A DNA stretch of 64,000 nucleotides. Origin: Terriglobus roseus. Its GTDB lineage: Bacteria > Acidobacteriota > Terriglobia > Terriglobales > Acidobacteriaceae. The stretch is taken from contig NZ_FNSD01000001.1 in assembly GCF_900105625.1 (NCBI RefSeq), positions 682,001 through 746,000 on the forward strand, written 5' to 3'. Below, one piece after another: positions 37,892-47,155 of this stretch. The notes beneath the pieces were generated by a model, which worked only from the letters and a program-made list of their open reading frames with translations, was not told the origin of the DNA and did no database searches. Every line of letters begins with the position of its first letter. The stretch's first letter is position 1. The translations under genes were made by a program, and so were the position numbers.

Positions 37892-37894
37892 CGC

Positions 37895-38725
37895 CTAGCT
37901 GATTTCGAGGACGTCCTTCGACTCTTCCAGCACGTCGTCCGCGCGGTCGATGACTTCCTTCGCAATGTCGAAGTAAGCCTTCGCGCGAGCATCCTCCGGT
38001 CCGCCGAGAGCCACCGGCAGACCGCGATCGCCACCCTGCCGGATCGCCGGATCCAGATCGACCGATCCCAGGAACGGCAGGTTGTACTGGCGAGCCGTCG
38101 CAGCCGTGCCGCCTGCGCCGAAAACGTCGAGGACCTCCCCGTTCGGCAGACGCATCTGCGACATGTTCTCAATCAGGCCGAGCACTTCCACATTCACCTG
38201 GTGGAACATCTCCAGCGCCTTGCGTGCATCCTGCAGCGCAACGCCGCTGCCAGTCGAAACGACCACCGCACCCGTCAGCGGCACCGTCTGCACCAGCGAG
38301 ATGACGACATCGCCCGTGCCCGGCGGCAGATCAACGATCAGGTAATCCAGCTCGCCCCACTTCACCTGCTGCAGGAACTGGCGAATGATCTGGTGCAGCA
38401 TCGGTCCGCGCATTACCAGCGGCTTATCGCCGGGCGAGATCAGGCCCACCGAGATGAACTTCACGCCAAAGCTCTCCAGCGGTTCCATCATGCTGTCATC
38501 GGTCACCGAAGGCTGACGCGTCTGTCCCATCATCATGGGCACATTCGGCCCGTAGATGTCCGCATCGATCAAGCCCACGCGGTGCCCCAGCTTCGCCAGC
38601 GCAATTGACAGATTTACCGCAACTGTCGTCTTACCAACGCCGCCCTTACCACTGCCCACTGCGATGACTGCGTGAATTCCCGGAAGTGCTTGCGGCCCCT
38701 GCTGAGCCTGTCCTGCCTGTGCCAT
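37895..38725 (-). CDS. Mrp/NBP35-family ATPase (iron-sulfur carrier type) lacking the CxxC pair
   Basis: This 276-residue P-loop ATPase has the deviant Walker A GSGKGGVGKTTVAVNLS near residue 24, GLIDADIYGPNVPMMMG, and DLPPGTGDVVISLVQTVPLT. It belongs with Mrp/ApbC proteins that carry [4Fe-4S] clusters to apoproteins. Usual members have CPxC after ENMS; here the segment reads ENMSQMRLPNGEVLDVFG with no cysteine. There is also no N-terminal MIP18 domain. It may therefore not hold a cluster in the standard way, or may belong to a cysteine-free branch. The start is the ATG at 38725, divergent from the small coiled-coil gene. Confidence 0.9.
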   Translation of the reverse strand: MAQAGQAQQGPQALPGIHAVIAVGSGKGGVGKTTVAVNLSIALAKLGHRVGLIDADIYGPNVPMMMGQTRQPSVTDDSMMEPLESFGVKFISVGLISPGDKPLVMRGPMLHQIIRQFLQQVKWGELDYLIVDLPPGTGDVVISLVQTVPLTGAVVVSTGSGVALQDARKALEMFHQVNVEVLGLIENMSQMRLPNGEVLDVFGAGGTAATARQYNLPFLGSVDLDPAIRQGGDRGLPVALGGPEDARAKAYFDIAKEVIDRADDVLEESKDVLEIS

Positions 38726-38809
38726 AACCTTTTACCTTCTTGTTCCTATGGTATTGCTTCGGTGTGAGCGGACAAAACTGGTACACTCGCGTCGCGGAGG
38801 CGACGACGC

Positions 38810-39048
38810 ATGACGAATCTGCAGCTTCTGCTGGCTATTGGGATGCCCAGCCTGCTGATTCTTGTCATATCGCACTCAGCCGGACCAACCTCTCCTCGTT
38901 GCGGTCTGACGTCACGGCACACCGCGCCGAAATGATTCAAATCCGCGTTGACATCAATCGTGACATGACGCAGTTGCGCGATTCCATCCATCGCGACACG
39001 ATCTCCCTGCGCGAGCGAGTCGCGGTCGTCGAAGCAGAAAACACTTAG
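38810..39048 (+). pseudogene. Small membrane-anchored coiled-coil protein, apparently frameshifted
   Basis: An ATG at 38810 with GGAGG 10 nt upstream opens MTNLQLLLAIGMPSLLILVI, a typical N-terminal membrane anchor. It then runs into a stop about 20 codons later. A second frame takes over near 38870-38885 and continues RTNLSSLRSDVTAHRAEMIQ, then IRVDINRDMTQLRDSIHRDT, a charged coiled coil, to the stop at 39048. Joined, the two halves resemble the common small acidobacterial proteins with one membrane helix followed by a coiled coil. The shift is -1 (or +2). It is either a recently broken gene or a sequencing error. The function is unknown. Confidence 0.6.
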
Positions 39049-39073
39049 CCCCGCACAGAATGCGGACTCGCAG

Positions 39074-39592
39074 CTAAGCGTGCCAGTCCATCGTCAGCAC
39101 CTTGCGAAGCTCGCGCTTGCGCGTCGTCTCTTCCGCACGATTCTCCCGTCGCCGCTGCGCATCGTCATAGCGCCGCTTCTGGTGTTCCGTCTCCGGGATC
39201 ACCGGTTCCACGGGCACGGGCGTTCCCGTCTGATCGACCGCGACGTAAGTCACGTAAGCCGTCGAGACGTGGCGCAACTGCCGTGTCTTGGGGTCTTCCA
39301 CCATGGCCTTCACGCCTACTTCCATGCTGGTCTTGAAGGCGCGATTCACGCTCGCTTTCAGGATCAGCAGGTCGCCGATGTGGACCGGCGCAACGAAGTC
39401 CAGGTGATCCATGCTGGCCGTGACCACTGCGGTGGAACGAGCATGGCGGTACGCCGCAACGGCGCCCACCAGGTCGATAAACTGCATCAACCGGCCGCCA
39501 AACAGGTTACCCAGCGAGTTCGAGTCGCCGGGAAAGATCACCTCGCTGCGCTCTGCCTGCGAGTCGAAGACCGTTCTGTGCTGTTCATCCAT
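39074..39592 (-). CDS. Acyl-CoA thioesterase, hotdog fold (YciA/ACOT-like)
   Basis: This 172-residue single-hotdog enzyme has VIFPGDSNSLGNLFGGRLMQ followed by FIDLVGAVAAYRHAR, the core helix with the conserved N-x-x-G-x-x-F/H-GG pattern. VTASMDHLDFVAPVHIGDLL and SMEVGVKAMVEDPKTRQ follow. It hydrolyses acyl-CoA to free acid and CoA in the cytoplasm. The catalytic residues lie in the G-N-L-F-G-G segment and the Asp of LVGAV. The C-terminal 35 residues are strongly charged (RRYDDAQRRRENRAEETTRK) and may be disordered. The start is the ATG at 39592. It stands alone between convergent and divergent neighbours. Confidence 0.88.
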   Translation of the reverse strand: MDEQHRTVFDSQAERSEVIFPGDSNSLGNLFGGRLMQFIDLVGAVAAYRHARSTAVVTASMDHLDFVAPVHIGDLLILKASVNRAFKTSMEVGVKAMVEDPKTRQLRHVSTAYVTYVAVDQTGTPVPVEPVIPETEHQKRRYDDAQRRRENRAEETTRKRELRKVLTMDWHA

Positions 39593-39654
39593 CGTTGTCC
39601 AGTGTACTTCCGCGCCATTTGCTTCCGGCGGCCATTCGGGCGTCCAATAGCCCC

Positions 39655-39966
39655 ATGGACAAGATCGCGATGCTCACCGAAATCCTCGCCGCAAACCCCG
39701 CAGACAGTTTTGCCCGCTATGGCCTGGCCATGGAGCACCTGTCGCAGGGCAACAACGACGCGGCACTCGCCGAGTTCACAGCCACCACCGAGCACAATCC
39801 CGACTACGTACCCGCCTACCAGATGAGCGGACAGACGCTGGCCAAGCTGCATCGCAATGACGACGCCGTGGCTCGCCTGAAAGACGGCCTGGCCGCCGCA
39901 GCCCGCACGCGCAACACGCATGCCGCATCCGAGATGCAAGCACTGCTGGACGAGTTGGAAGCGTAA
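39655..39966 (+). CDS. TPR-repeat protein, 103 aa
   Basis: Starting at the ATG at 39655 (MDKIAMLTEILAANPADSFA), the protein holds about two and a half TPR units: FARYGLAMEHLSQGNNDAAL, EFTATTEHNPDYVPAYQMSG and LAKLHRNDDAVARLKDGLAA. The small size and lack of a signal peptide suggest a cytosolic adaptor or assembly factor that binds another protein. The frame extends upstream to 39595 without a better start. It is followed by the ATPase gene after 125 bp, but there is no sign of an operon. No further function can be read from the sequence. Confidence 0.8.
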   Translation: MDKIAMLTEILAANPADSFARYGLAMEHLSQGNNDAALAEFTATTEHNPDYVPAYQMSGQTLAKLHRNDDAVARLKDGLAAAARTRNTHAASEMQALLDELEA

Positions 39967-40091
39967 GGCCAGGGACGCGTACTTCGGTGCCTGTGGACGC
40001 GCCGAAACCGGCCGGTTGGATCTGGTAGGCGCGCGAAAGCCATCGTGGCTTGCGACCAAACCGGCCCGGCACCACTCATATACTCATACCG

Positions 40092-41624
40092 ATGGCTAAA
40101 CAGCATTCGCTCCCGTCCGATCTGCCGCAAACGTTAGGTGCACTCCGCACGTCCGCGTGGACCTTTGAGCGGGTCACGCGCTCCGTGAAAGACGAGCTTC
40201 GCGAAAACCTCATAGCCAAACTGCGCGCAAAGGAGACCATCTTCCCCGGCGTCGTCGGCTATGAAGATACGGTCGTCCCGCAGATTGTCAATGCTGTGCT
40301 CTCGCGCCATAACTTCATCCTGCTGGGTCTGCGCGGGCAGGCGAAGAGCCGCATCCTGCGCGGCCTGACCACGCTGCTGGATGACGTGGTGCCCTACGTC
40401 GCTGGATCAGAGATTCGCGACAACCCGTACAAGCCACTCTCGCAGTACTCTCGCGACCTGATCGCGGCCAAGGGTGACGCAACGCCCATCGCATGGCTCA
40501 CGCCGGATGAGCGCTACGTCGAAAAACTTGCAACACCGGACGTCACCGTCGCCGACCTCATCGGCGATGTCGACCCCATCAAGGCAGCGCGCAGCGGCGA
40601 ACAGCTCTCGAGCGAGCTGACCATGCACTACGGTTTGCTGCCCCGCGCTAACCGTGGCATCTTCGCCATCAACGAAGCACCCGATCTCGCCGGCAAGATC
40701 CAGGTCGCGCTCTTCAACATCATGCAGGAGGGCGACGTGCAGATTAAGGGCTACCCCGTCCGCCTGCAGCTTGATGTCGCCATCACCTTCTCCGCCAATC
40801 CCGAGGACTACACAGCCCGCGGCAAGATCGTGACACCGCTCAAGGACCGCATCGGTTCCGAGATCCGCACACACTATCTCGACTCGCTTGAGCAGGCTAT
40901 CTCTGTCACTGAGCAGGAGGCGTGGTCCACCCGCGCCGCACTCGACATCGACGTCCCCCGCTATATTCGCGAGACGGTCGAACAGATCGCCTTCGTTGCG
41001 CGTGAAGACAAGCGCGTCGATAAGCGCTCCGGTGTCTCCCAGCGTCTGCCTATATCCGTGATGGAACTCGTCATCTCCAACGCAGAGCGCCGCGCCCTCA
41101 CCCACGGCGAGACCGTCGCAGTCCCCCGCATCGGCGATATCTATACGTCGCTGCCGGGCATTACTGGCAAGATCGAACTCGAGTACGAGGGCGAAATGCG
41201 CGGCGCCGACACCGTCGTTCGCGACATCATCCTCACAGCAGTCAAGCGCACCTTCGACGGCTACTTCGCAGAAGCCAACACACAGCAGATCGAACAGTGG
41301 TTCAACCTCGGCGGTACGGTGCAGCTTTCGGACGCGGTCTCTGCCGAACAGTCACTCAAAGAACTGCAGCAGATCCAGGGACTCTTCGATAAGCTGAAAC
41401 CGCTGTCACTCGAGAAGCGCGCCGGCAACGAAGCCCTTGTCTCCGCAGCCGAATTCCTCCTCGAAGGCATGACCGCCCACAAGCGGATCAGCCGCAACGA
41501 AGAGCGCAGTTTCACCGCCAGCGAGAAGCAGACACGCAAAGAACGCGCGCAGAACTTTGGAGAAGACATCCGCGACCGCGAGCGGGACGACTACCGCAAC
41601 CGCTCCAAGCGCGGCTTTAACTAA
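40092..41624 (+). CDS. AAA+ ATPase of the ChlI/BchI-MoxR type, partner of a VWA protein
   Basis: About 510 residues from the ATG at 40092 (MAKQHSLPSDLPQTLGALRT). The AAA+ core starts with FPGVVGYEDTVVPQIVNAVL. Its Walker A is LLGLRGQAKSRIL, where the canonical final G before K is A. The Walker B-like segment is RGIFAINEAPDLAGKIQVAL (Asn in place of Asp before Glu). Sensor 1 is ITFSANPEDYTARGKIVTPL, with the arginine finger near LKDRIGSEIRTHY. The C-terminal 100 residues are charged. The next gene but for 183 bp encodes a VWA protein, a pairing known from magnesium chelatase and MoxR-VWA modules that remodel or load metal on target proteins. The target is unknown. Confidence 0.85.
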   Translation: MAKQHSLPSDLPQTLGALRTSAWTFERVTRSVKDELRENLIAKLRAKETIFPGVVGYEDTVVPQIVNAVLSRHNFILLGLRGQAKSRILRGLTTLLDDVVPYVAGSEIRDNPYKPLSQYSRDLIAAKGDATPIAWLTPDERYVEKLATPDVTVADLIGDVDPIKAARSGEQLSSELTMHYGLLPRANRGIFAINEAPDLAGKIQVALFNIMQEGDVQIKGYPVRLQLDVAITFSANPEDYTARGKIVTPLKDRIGSEIRTHYLDSLEQAISVTEQEAWSTRAALDIDVPRYIRETVEQIAFVAREDKRVDKRSGVSQRLPISVMELVISNAERRALTHGETVAVPRIGDIYTSLPGITGKIELEYEGEMRGADTVVRDIILTAVKRTFDGYFAEANTQQIEQWFNLGGTVQLSDAVSAEQSLKELQQIQGLFDKLKPLSLEKRAGNEALVSAAEFLLEGMTAHKRISRNEERSFTASEKQTRKERAQNFGEDIRDRERDDYRNRSKRGFN

Positions 41625-41644
41625 GCACCCTTCACATCGTCTGT

Positions 41645-41671
41645 CATCTTGAGCGAAGCGAGAGATTTTGA
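41645..41671 (+). repeat. Fragment of a dispersed intergenic repeat
   Basis: TCATCTTGAGCGAAGCGAGA then GATTTT. The TCATyyTGAGCGAAGCGAR-type string is a common intergenic repeat sequence in Acidobacteria and other GC-rich genomes. A related core (AGCGAAGGGATCTGC) occurs at 25026-25040. Confidence 0.5.
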
Positions 41672-41766
41672 CGATGTCCGCACCACCACACTGGCCCGAG
41701 GCTTTCGGGGAAAACTCCGGGACCGCAGGGCAAGTCCACCAACGTCCGATCAACCGCGTGCACAAG

Positions 41767-41798
41767 CTGACTCGCTGACTTGCTGACTCGCTGACTAG
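41767..41798 (+). repeat. Four tandem 8-bp repeats
   Basis: CTGACTCG, CTGACTTG, CTGACTCG, CTGACTAG lie in a row directly before the VWA gene start (41808). The array occupies the place where the ribosome site of that gene should be. Confidence 0.8.
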
Positions 41799-41807
41799 CT
41801 GGCACCC

Positions 41808-43058
41808 ATGAAGCGCACACGCTACACGAAATTCAACGGCAACTTTGCGGACGGCATCGGCCTCGATGACCTGATGGAAGCGCTCAGCGACTTCATGCTT
41901 GACTCCGGCTTCCAGGATCCCTTCTCGCAGTTCCAGGAACTCAACGGCGAACACACGCTTGAGAACCTGCGCGAAGCCCTGAGGCAGGTGATGGAGTCTG
42001 GCGACTTCCTCGACGAAGAAGCCCAGCAGCAGTACGACGACATGAACGAGCAGCAGCGCGAACAAATGCTCGACACCCTCGTCGAACGCATGCAGGCCGG
42101 CGACTACATCCAGCAGCAGGCTGGCGAAGCCTCCGAGATGCAGGGCCAGACGTCCACCGGCGAGATTGCGCAGCCCGCGCCGCCACAGGGCGAAGCCCGC
42201 TTTCACGTCACCGATAAGAGCATGGACTTCCTCAGCTACAAGTCCCTGCGCCACCTGCTCGGCGGCATGGGACGCAGCGTCAGCGGGCGCCACGACACCA
42301 ACTACGAAGCCAGCGGCATCGAGTCCAGCGGCAGCACGAAGCAGTACGAGTTCGGAGACGTCATGAACCTCGACGTCAACGCCACACTCTCAAGCGCCAT
42401 GCAACGCGAAGGCCTCACGCTGCCACTCAACGTCGAGTACGGCGACCTCATCATCAACCAGAGCGAGTACCAGTCATCCTGCGCAACCGTGGTCATGCTG
42501 GACTGCTCGCACTCGATGATCCTCTACGGCGAAGACCGCTTCACGCCCGCCAAGCGCGTCGCCATGGCGCTCTCGCACCTCATCCGAACCCAGTTCCCGG
42601 GCGACTCGTTGCACCTGGTTCTCTTCCACGACTCCGCAGAAGAGCTGCCCATCCAGCAGGTCGCGCGCGTGAAGGTCGGCCCGTACTACACCAACACCCG
42701 CGAAGGCCTACGCCTCGCCCGCCGCATCCTGTCGCGCAGCAACAAGGACATGAAGCAGATCGTGATGATCACGGACGGCAAACCCTCCGCGCTCACACTC
42801 GACGATGGCCGCATCTACCGCAACGCCTTCGGCCTCGACCCCATGGTCATCGCCGAAACGCTGGAAGAAGTAAGCCGCTGCAAGCGCGCCAACATCGTCA
42901 TCAACACGTTCATGCTCGCGCAGGACTTCGCACTGATGCAGTTCGTACAGAAAGTAAGCGCCATGTGCCGCGGCAAAGCCTACTTCACCAGCCCCGACAA
43001 GCTGGGCAGTTACGTCCTGCAGGACTTCATGAACCGCCGCATGAAGACGATCCACTAG
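41808..43058 (+). CDS. VWA-domain protein paired with the AAA+ ATPase
   Basis: This 416-residue protein starts at the ATG at 41808. The N-terminal 140 residues are helical, with Gln/Glu-rich stretches ([20 protein letters not shown]). A von Willebrand A domain occupies about 220-400. It has a full [25 protein letters not shown] (DxSxS), a threonine in YYTNTREGL, and [10 protein letters not shown] as the later Asp. VWA partners of MoxR or ChlI ATPases bind metal and present substrate, as ChlD does. The gene follows the ATPase on the same strand after 183 bp containing repeats. No strong ribosome site is seen because of the tandem array. Confidence 0.88.
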   Translation: MKRTRYTKFNGNFADGIGLDDLMEALSDFMLDSGFQDPFSQFQELNGEHTLENLREALRQVMESGDFLDEEAQQQYDDMNEQQREQMLDTLVERMQAGDYIQQQAGEASEMQGQTSTGEIAQPAPPQGEARFHVTDKSMDFLSYKSLRHLLGGMGRSVSGRHDTNYEASGIESSGSTKQYEFGDVMNLDVNATLSSAMQREGLTLPLNVEYGDLIINQSEYQSSCATVVMLDCSHSMILYGEDRFTPAKRVAMALSHLIRTQFPGDSLHLVLFHDSAEELPIQQVARVKVGPYYTNTREGLRLARRILSRSNKDMKQIVMITDGKPSALTLDDGRIYRNAFGLDPMVIAETLEEVSRCKRANIVINTFMLAQDFALMQFVQKVSAMCRGKAYFTSPDKLGSYVLQDFMNRRMKTIH

Positions 43059-43307
43059 CACTCGACATCCAGCGCACGGTTCACACGACACACACGGCTA
43101 CGCGATGGCACTACGCAGGCGGTGGCACGATGCTCGCGCACGAGGCGGCCGTTGGCCCGCTACACTCGCCACCACTGCGCACCCAGAATTGCCCCCTAAG
43201 TCTGCTACCAGCCACAGCTCCCACATTCCACGCCATTTCATTCAGGCGGCCAGCGTCGGCGCGCGCCCCCGGCATCAAACCTCCTGTCGCATCCCCCAGG
43301 AGAATCA

Positions 43308-45431
43308 ATGCTGAAGTCCGATACAGACAAGAAGGTCACGCCCACCACCGCAGCCGTACTTGAGAGCGACACCGTCGGCCATGAAGTTGGCAATGGTGGC
43401 GAGTTGCACCAGGTAGCCGGTGGCACGCATCCCGCCATGCGCACGCAGGGCGGCGTCATCATTCATGACGATGAGAACCAGCTCAAGGCCGGCGACCGCG
43501 GCCCATCCCTTGCCGAAGACCACTTCTATCTTGAGAAGACCCAGCACTTCGACCATGAGCGCATTCCTGAGCGCATCGTTCATGCTCGCGGATATGGCGC
43601 ACGCGGCTTCTTCGAACTGACCGACTCCCTCGCCGGCATCACCAAGGCGAAGATCTTCAATGAGACCGGCATCAAGACACCCGTCTTCGTACGCTTCTCC
43701 ACCGTCGCCGGCAACATGGGCTCGTTCGACGCAGCACGCGACGTGCGCGGCTTTGCCGTGAAGTTCTACACGAATGAAGGCAACTGGGATCTTGTCGGCA
43801 ATAACATTCCCGTCTTCTTCATCCAGGACGCCATCAAGTTCACCGACCTCATCCACTCCGTCAAGCAGGAGCCCGACCGCGGATTCCCGCAGGCCGCCTC
43901 CGCACACGACACCTTCTGGGACTTCGCCTCGCTCACGCCCGAATCCACACACATGCTGATGTGGGTCATGAGCGATCGTGCGATTCCCCGCTCCTTCCGC
44001 ATGATGGAAGGCTTCGGCGTCCACACCTTCCGGCTGATCAACGAAGCCGGCGAGTCGACCTACGTGAAGTTCCACTGGCGCCCCAAGCTTGGCACGCAAT
44101 CCCTCATCTGGGATGAAGCCGTCAAGATCAACGGCGCCGACCCCGACTTCCATCGCCGCGATCTTTGGGACTCCATCGAAGAAGGCGCCTTCCCCGAGTG
44201 GGAGCTCGGCGTGCAGCTCTTCGATGAGGACTTCGCCAACAAGTTCGACTTCGACATTCTCGACTCCACGAAGCTGATCCCGGAAGAGATCCTGCCGCTG
44301 CGCATCATCGGCCGCATGGTGCTCGACCGCAACGTCGACAACTACTTTGCAGAGACCGAGCAGGTCGCCTTCTGCGTCCGCGACGTCGTTCCCGGCATCG
44401 ACTTCACCAACGACCCCCTGCTGCAGGGCCGCATCCTCAGCTACGTCGACACGCAGATCTCTCGCCTCGGCGGCCCGAACTATAAGCAGATCCCGGTGAA
44501 CATGCCCAAAGGCATCGGCTGCCCGGTGATGAACATGCAGCGCGACGGTCATATGACCATCTCGCCGCAGAAGGGCCGCGTCTCGTACTCGCCCAGTTCG
44601 CTTGAGGTCGATACCCCGCGCCAGGACCCTAGCGCCAACTCAACCTTCCACGAAGCCATCGCAGGCGACAAGCTGCGCGTCCGTGCGGAGTCGTTCGGTG
44701 ACCACTTCTCGCAGGCACTGCAGTTCTTCAACTCGCAGACCGAGACGGAGCAGAACCACATCATCTCCGCCTTTATCTTCGAATTATCGAAGGTTGAGAC
44801 GCTCCCCGTGCGCCAGCGTGTCGTGGCACAGCTTGCCAACGTCGATCAGACCATCGCAGACCGCGTCGCCGCAGGCCTTGGCATGAAGTCCACTCCAGCT
44901 GCCTTCCCAACAGGAGTCGCTGCACGGACCGACCTCAAGCCCTCGCCTGCACTCAGCATCCTCGCCAAGGCACCGGCAACCCTGAAGGGTCGCAAAGTCG
45001 GCTGCCTCGTAGCTGATGGCACCGATCTGGAAATGGTGAAGTCGCTCAAGGCAGCGGCAAAGCGGCTGGGCGCGGACTTCGCGGTCATCGCGCCCAAGGT
45101 CGGGGGCGCTACCAGCGCCGACGGCAAGACGATCGAAGGCGACTTTCAGCTCGCAGGCGGTCCGTCCGTACTCTTCGACACGGTCTTCCTCGCACTCAGC
45201 GAAGACGGTGCCAAGACGCTCAGCAAGGAGTCCGCAGCAGTGCAGTGGGTCTCCGACGCCTTCGCCCACCTGAAGGTCATCGGCACCACCGCAGGCGCCA
45301 AGGCGCTCCTCACCCGCGCCGGCGTAACTCCCGACGCAGGCATCATCACCGACGACGCAGAAGCCTACCTGAAGGCGGCCGCAGCAGGCCGCACCTGGGA
45401 TCGCGAACCCAACGTCCGCACCATCTACTAA
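43308..45431 (+). CDS. katE: Large-subunit catalase (HPII/KatE type) with C-terminal DJ-1/PfpI domain
   Basis: This 707-residue monofunctional heme catalase breaks hydrogen peroxide into water and oxygen. The catalytic His is H92 in [14 protein letters not shown]. The distal Asn lies in [14 protein letters not shown], and the heme-ligand Tyr in [20 protein letters not shown]. The C-terminal 190 residues after about 515 form a flavodoxin-like DJ-1/PfpI-type domain ([20 protein letters not shown]) as in E. coli HPII. An AGGAG site precedes the ATG by 6 nt. HPII-type catalases are usually cytosolic and induced in stationary phase or by oxidative stress. The gene ends at a good terminator. Confidence 0.97.
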   Translation: MLKSDTDKKVTPTTAAVLESDTVGHEVGNGGELHQVAGGTHPAMRTQGGVIIHDDENQLKAGDRGPSLAEDHFYLEKTQHFDHERIPERIVHARGYGARGFFELTDSLAGITKAKIFNETGIKTPVFVRFSTVAGNMGSFDAARDVRGFAVKFYTNEGNWDLVGNNIPVFFIQDAIKFTDLIHSVKQEPDRGFPQAASAHDTFWDFASLTPESTHMLMWVMSDRAIPRSFRMMEGFGVHTFRLINEAGESTYVKFHWRPKLGTQSLIWDEAVKINGADPDFHRRDLWDSIEEGAFPEWELGVQLFDEDFANKFDFDILDSTKLIPEEILPLRIIGRMVLDRNVDNYFAETEQVAFCVRDVVPGIDFTNDPLLQGRILSYVDTQISRLGGPNYKQIPVNMPKGIGCPVMNMQRDGHMTISPQKGRVSYSPSSLEVDTPRQDPSANSTFHEAIAGDKLRVRAESFGDHFSQALQFFNSQTETEQNHIISAFIFELSKVETLPVRQRVVAQLANVDQTIADRVAAGLGMKSTPAAFPTGVAARTDLKPSPALSILAKAPATLKGRKVGCLVADGTDLEMVKSLKAAAKRLGADFAVIAPKVGGATSADGKTIEGDFQLAGGPSVLFDTVFLALSEDGAKTLSKESAAVQWVSDAFAHLKVIGTTAGAKALLTRAGVTPDAGIITDDAEAYLKAAAAGRTWDREPNVRTIY

Positions 45432-45450
45432 ATCCGCAACACGCAACGCG

Positions 45451-45478
45451 AAGAGCCTCCCGGAAGGGAGGCTCTTCT
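45451..45478. terminator. Bidirectional terminator between katE and phr
   Basis: The perfect 12-bp stem GAAGAGCCTCCC-GGAA-GGGAGGCTCTTC lies 20 bp after the katE stop and 4 bp before the stop of the convergent photolyase gene. Confidence 0.88.
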
Positions 45479-45481
45479 CAT

Positions 45482-47005
45482 CTACAGAGCAGCGTTCTGC
45501 GCGATGTAGTCCTTTGACTTGAACTTCTTTCCCGTACTCGCTCCACTCATATAACGGATCTTTCCAAACACCTTTCGCTCACCCCAGGGTCGATCGAACT
45601 TGCCGTACATTGCCCACGCAATCCCGGCATATCCGCCGGGATCACGACCGTCGAGGAAGTACTTATCGTTCAGGTAAATGGCCGTCTTCATCGCCTCGGC
45701 ATTGCTGGGAGACCACTCGAGGATCTTCTTCGCCCAATACATACGCATGTAGTTGTGCATCCATCCACGACGCACCATCTGCCGCTGCGCTGCATTCCAC
45801 AGTTCATCGTAGGTCTCGGCATGCTCCATCTGCTGCACGGTGTACGTGGGGTCGCGCACATCGTGGGCATGCTTCTCTACCGTCGTCACAGCCCACGGCT
45901 CGGCGCACTGCGGATCGTCGTAATGCGGGTTGTACTTCACAAAATTCACGCATAGCTCGCGCCACGTCACCATCTCATCCAGAAAGCTATCCGCGCTCTC
46001 ACGCCATGACGGATTCTTCGCCACCGCGGCTTCAATCTCCATCAGAATGCGCAGAGGACTCACATGCCCATAGTGGAGATAGGGACTAAGCAGCGAAGTG
46101 CCATCCACCTCCGGATGGTTGCGTCTCTCCGCATACTCGCCAAGCATCTTCGTCACGAACAACTTCAGGCGTGCCTGTGCCGCGTGGGCTCCTCCCACCA
46201 GGTCGGGTGCCGCCCCCACACTACGATCAAGGTCTTTCCATCCCGCCGTCATATCTGCCGCAGGATCATCCGCGACAAAACTCTTCGGCCTCTTCCACGC
46301 ATGCAGCGCCCGGGGATTTTCATAAGGTTCCACATACTCCGGTACCATCCGCCACAGCCGTGTGCGAATCGTGTAAGCCGCATACTGCGCCTTCTCAAAG
46401 CGCTTCATGGGCACGATCACATCCGCATCCACCGTCCAGAAAGGCACCTTGATACCCTTTGCAACATGCTGCCGCCAACCCTCCGGCACGCGCATCGGGT
46501 TCTCGTCCCCGATCACGATGGCAGCCTCAACATCCCGGAACATGCGCAGCCAGTCCTCACGCGGCGCATTGCGTAAGACAAAGCTCACGTTGCGTTTCGC
46601 CAGGTCTGCTTCCACATCACGCAATCCCTGGTTCAGAAATACGTAGTGCCGCAGGTTTGCATGGGGAAAGTTGCTGATGCCCGCAAAGTACACGACCACC
46701 GGCAGTCCAAGCGCGTTCGCCACCGCCACGGCGCAGTCCAAAGCAGCATTGTCCACGCCTCGCTGCGCGCGCTGCATCCAGTAAACGACCGTCTTGCCGT
46801 TTGTATCCGGCGGCCCATCACGCCGAACCGTCACACGATCATTGCCCGCAAGCACGCGGAGCGCCTGTGGCAGGTCCGCATGCAGTGCGCGCGCAGCGGC
46901 CTCTTCGCGCGCCGCGCGTTCCGCACCCTGGCCGTCGGGCCGTGCTCTACCGGAAATTGCCTTCTTGCCCCGCGGCGCAGAGGCTCGCACACTCACGCTA
47001 TCCAT
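45482..47005 (-). CDS. phr: Deoxyribodipyrimidine photolyase, class II
   Basis: This 507-residue FAD enzyme uses blue light to split cyclobutane pyrimidine dimers in DNA. The class II hallmarks are VTVRRDGPPDTNGKTVVYWM near the N-terminus, NAALDCAVAVANALGLPVVV, the FAD-binding region with DEMVTWRELCVNFVKYNPHY, and the C-terminal MRMYWAKKILEWSPSNAEAM followed by YFLDGRDPGGYAGIAWAMYG. The first 50 residues are basic and alanine-rich and may be a loose N-terminal extension. The start is the ATG at 47005. It is the light-related gene closest to the phytochrome locus and may be part of a light-response region. Confidence 0.95.
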   Translation of the reverse strand: MDSVSVRASAPRGKKAISGRARPDGQGAERAAREEAAARALHADLPQALRVLAGNDRVTVRRDGPPDTNGKTVVYWMQRAQRGVDNAALDCAVAVANALGLPVVVYFAGISNFPHANLRHYVFLNQGLRDVEADLAKRNVSFVLRNAPREDWLRMFRDVEAAIVIGDENPMRVPEGWRQHVAKGIKVPFWTVDADVIVPMKRFEKAQYAAYTIRTRLWRMVPEYVEPYENPRALHAWKRPKSFVADDPAADMTAGWKDLDRSVGAAPDLVGGAHAAQARLKLFVTKMLGEYAERRNHPEVDGTSLLSPYLHYGHVSPLRILMEIEAAVAKNPSWRESADSFLDEMVTWRELCVNFVKYNPHYDDPQCAEPWAVTTVEKHAHDVRDPTYTVQQMEHAETYDELWNAAQRQMVRRGWMHNYMRMYWAKKILEWSPSNAEAMKTAIYLNDKYFLDGRDPGGYAGIAWAMYGKFDRPWGERKVFGKIRYMSGASTGKKFKSKDYIAQNAAL

Positions 47006-47155
47006 CTCGTCTGACGCTCACCATGAATCGATGCTACGCACCACCGAGCCAAAGGGTGAGGCACGCACTTCATACGGTGAACACGCGAACGATTCCGCTT
47101 AGCCTGCCGCAACAGACCAATGAGTGCGCGCTCAGCACATCAAAATCGACACAAA

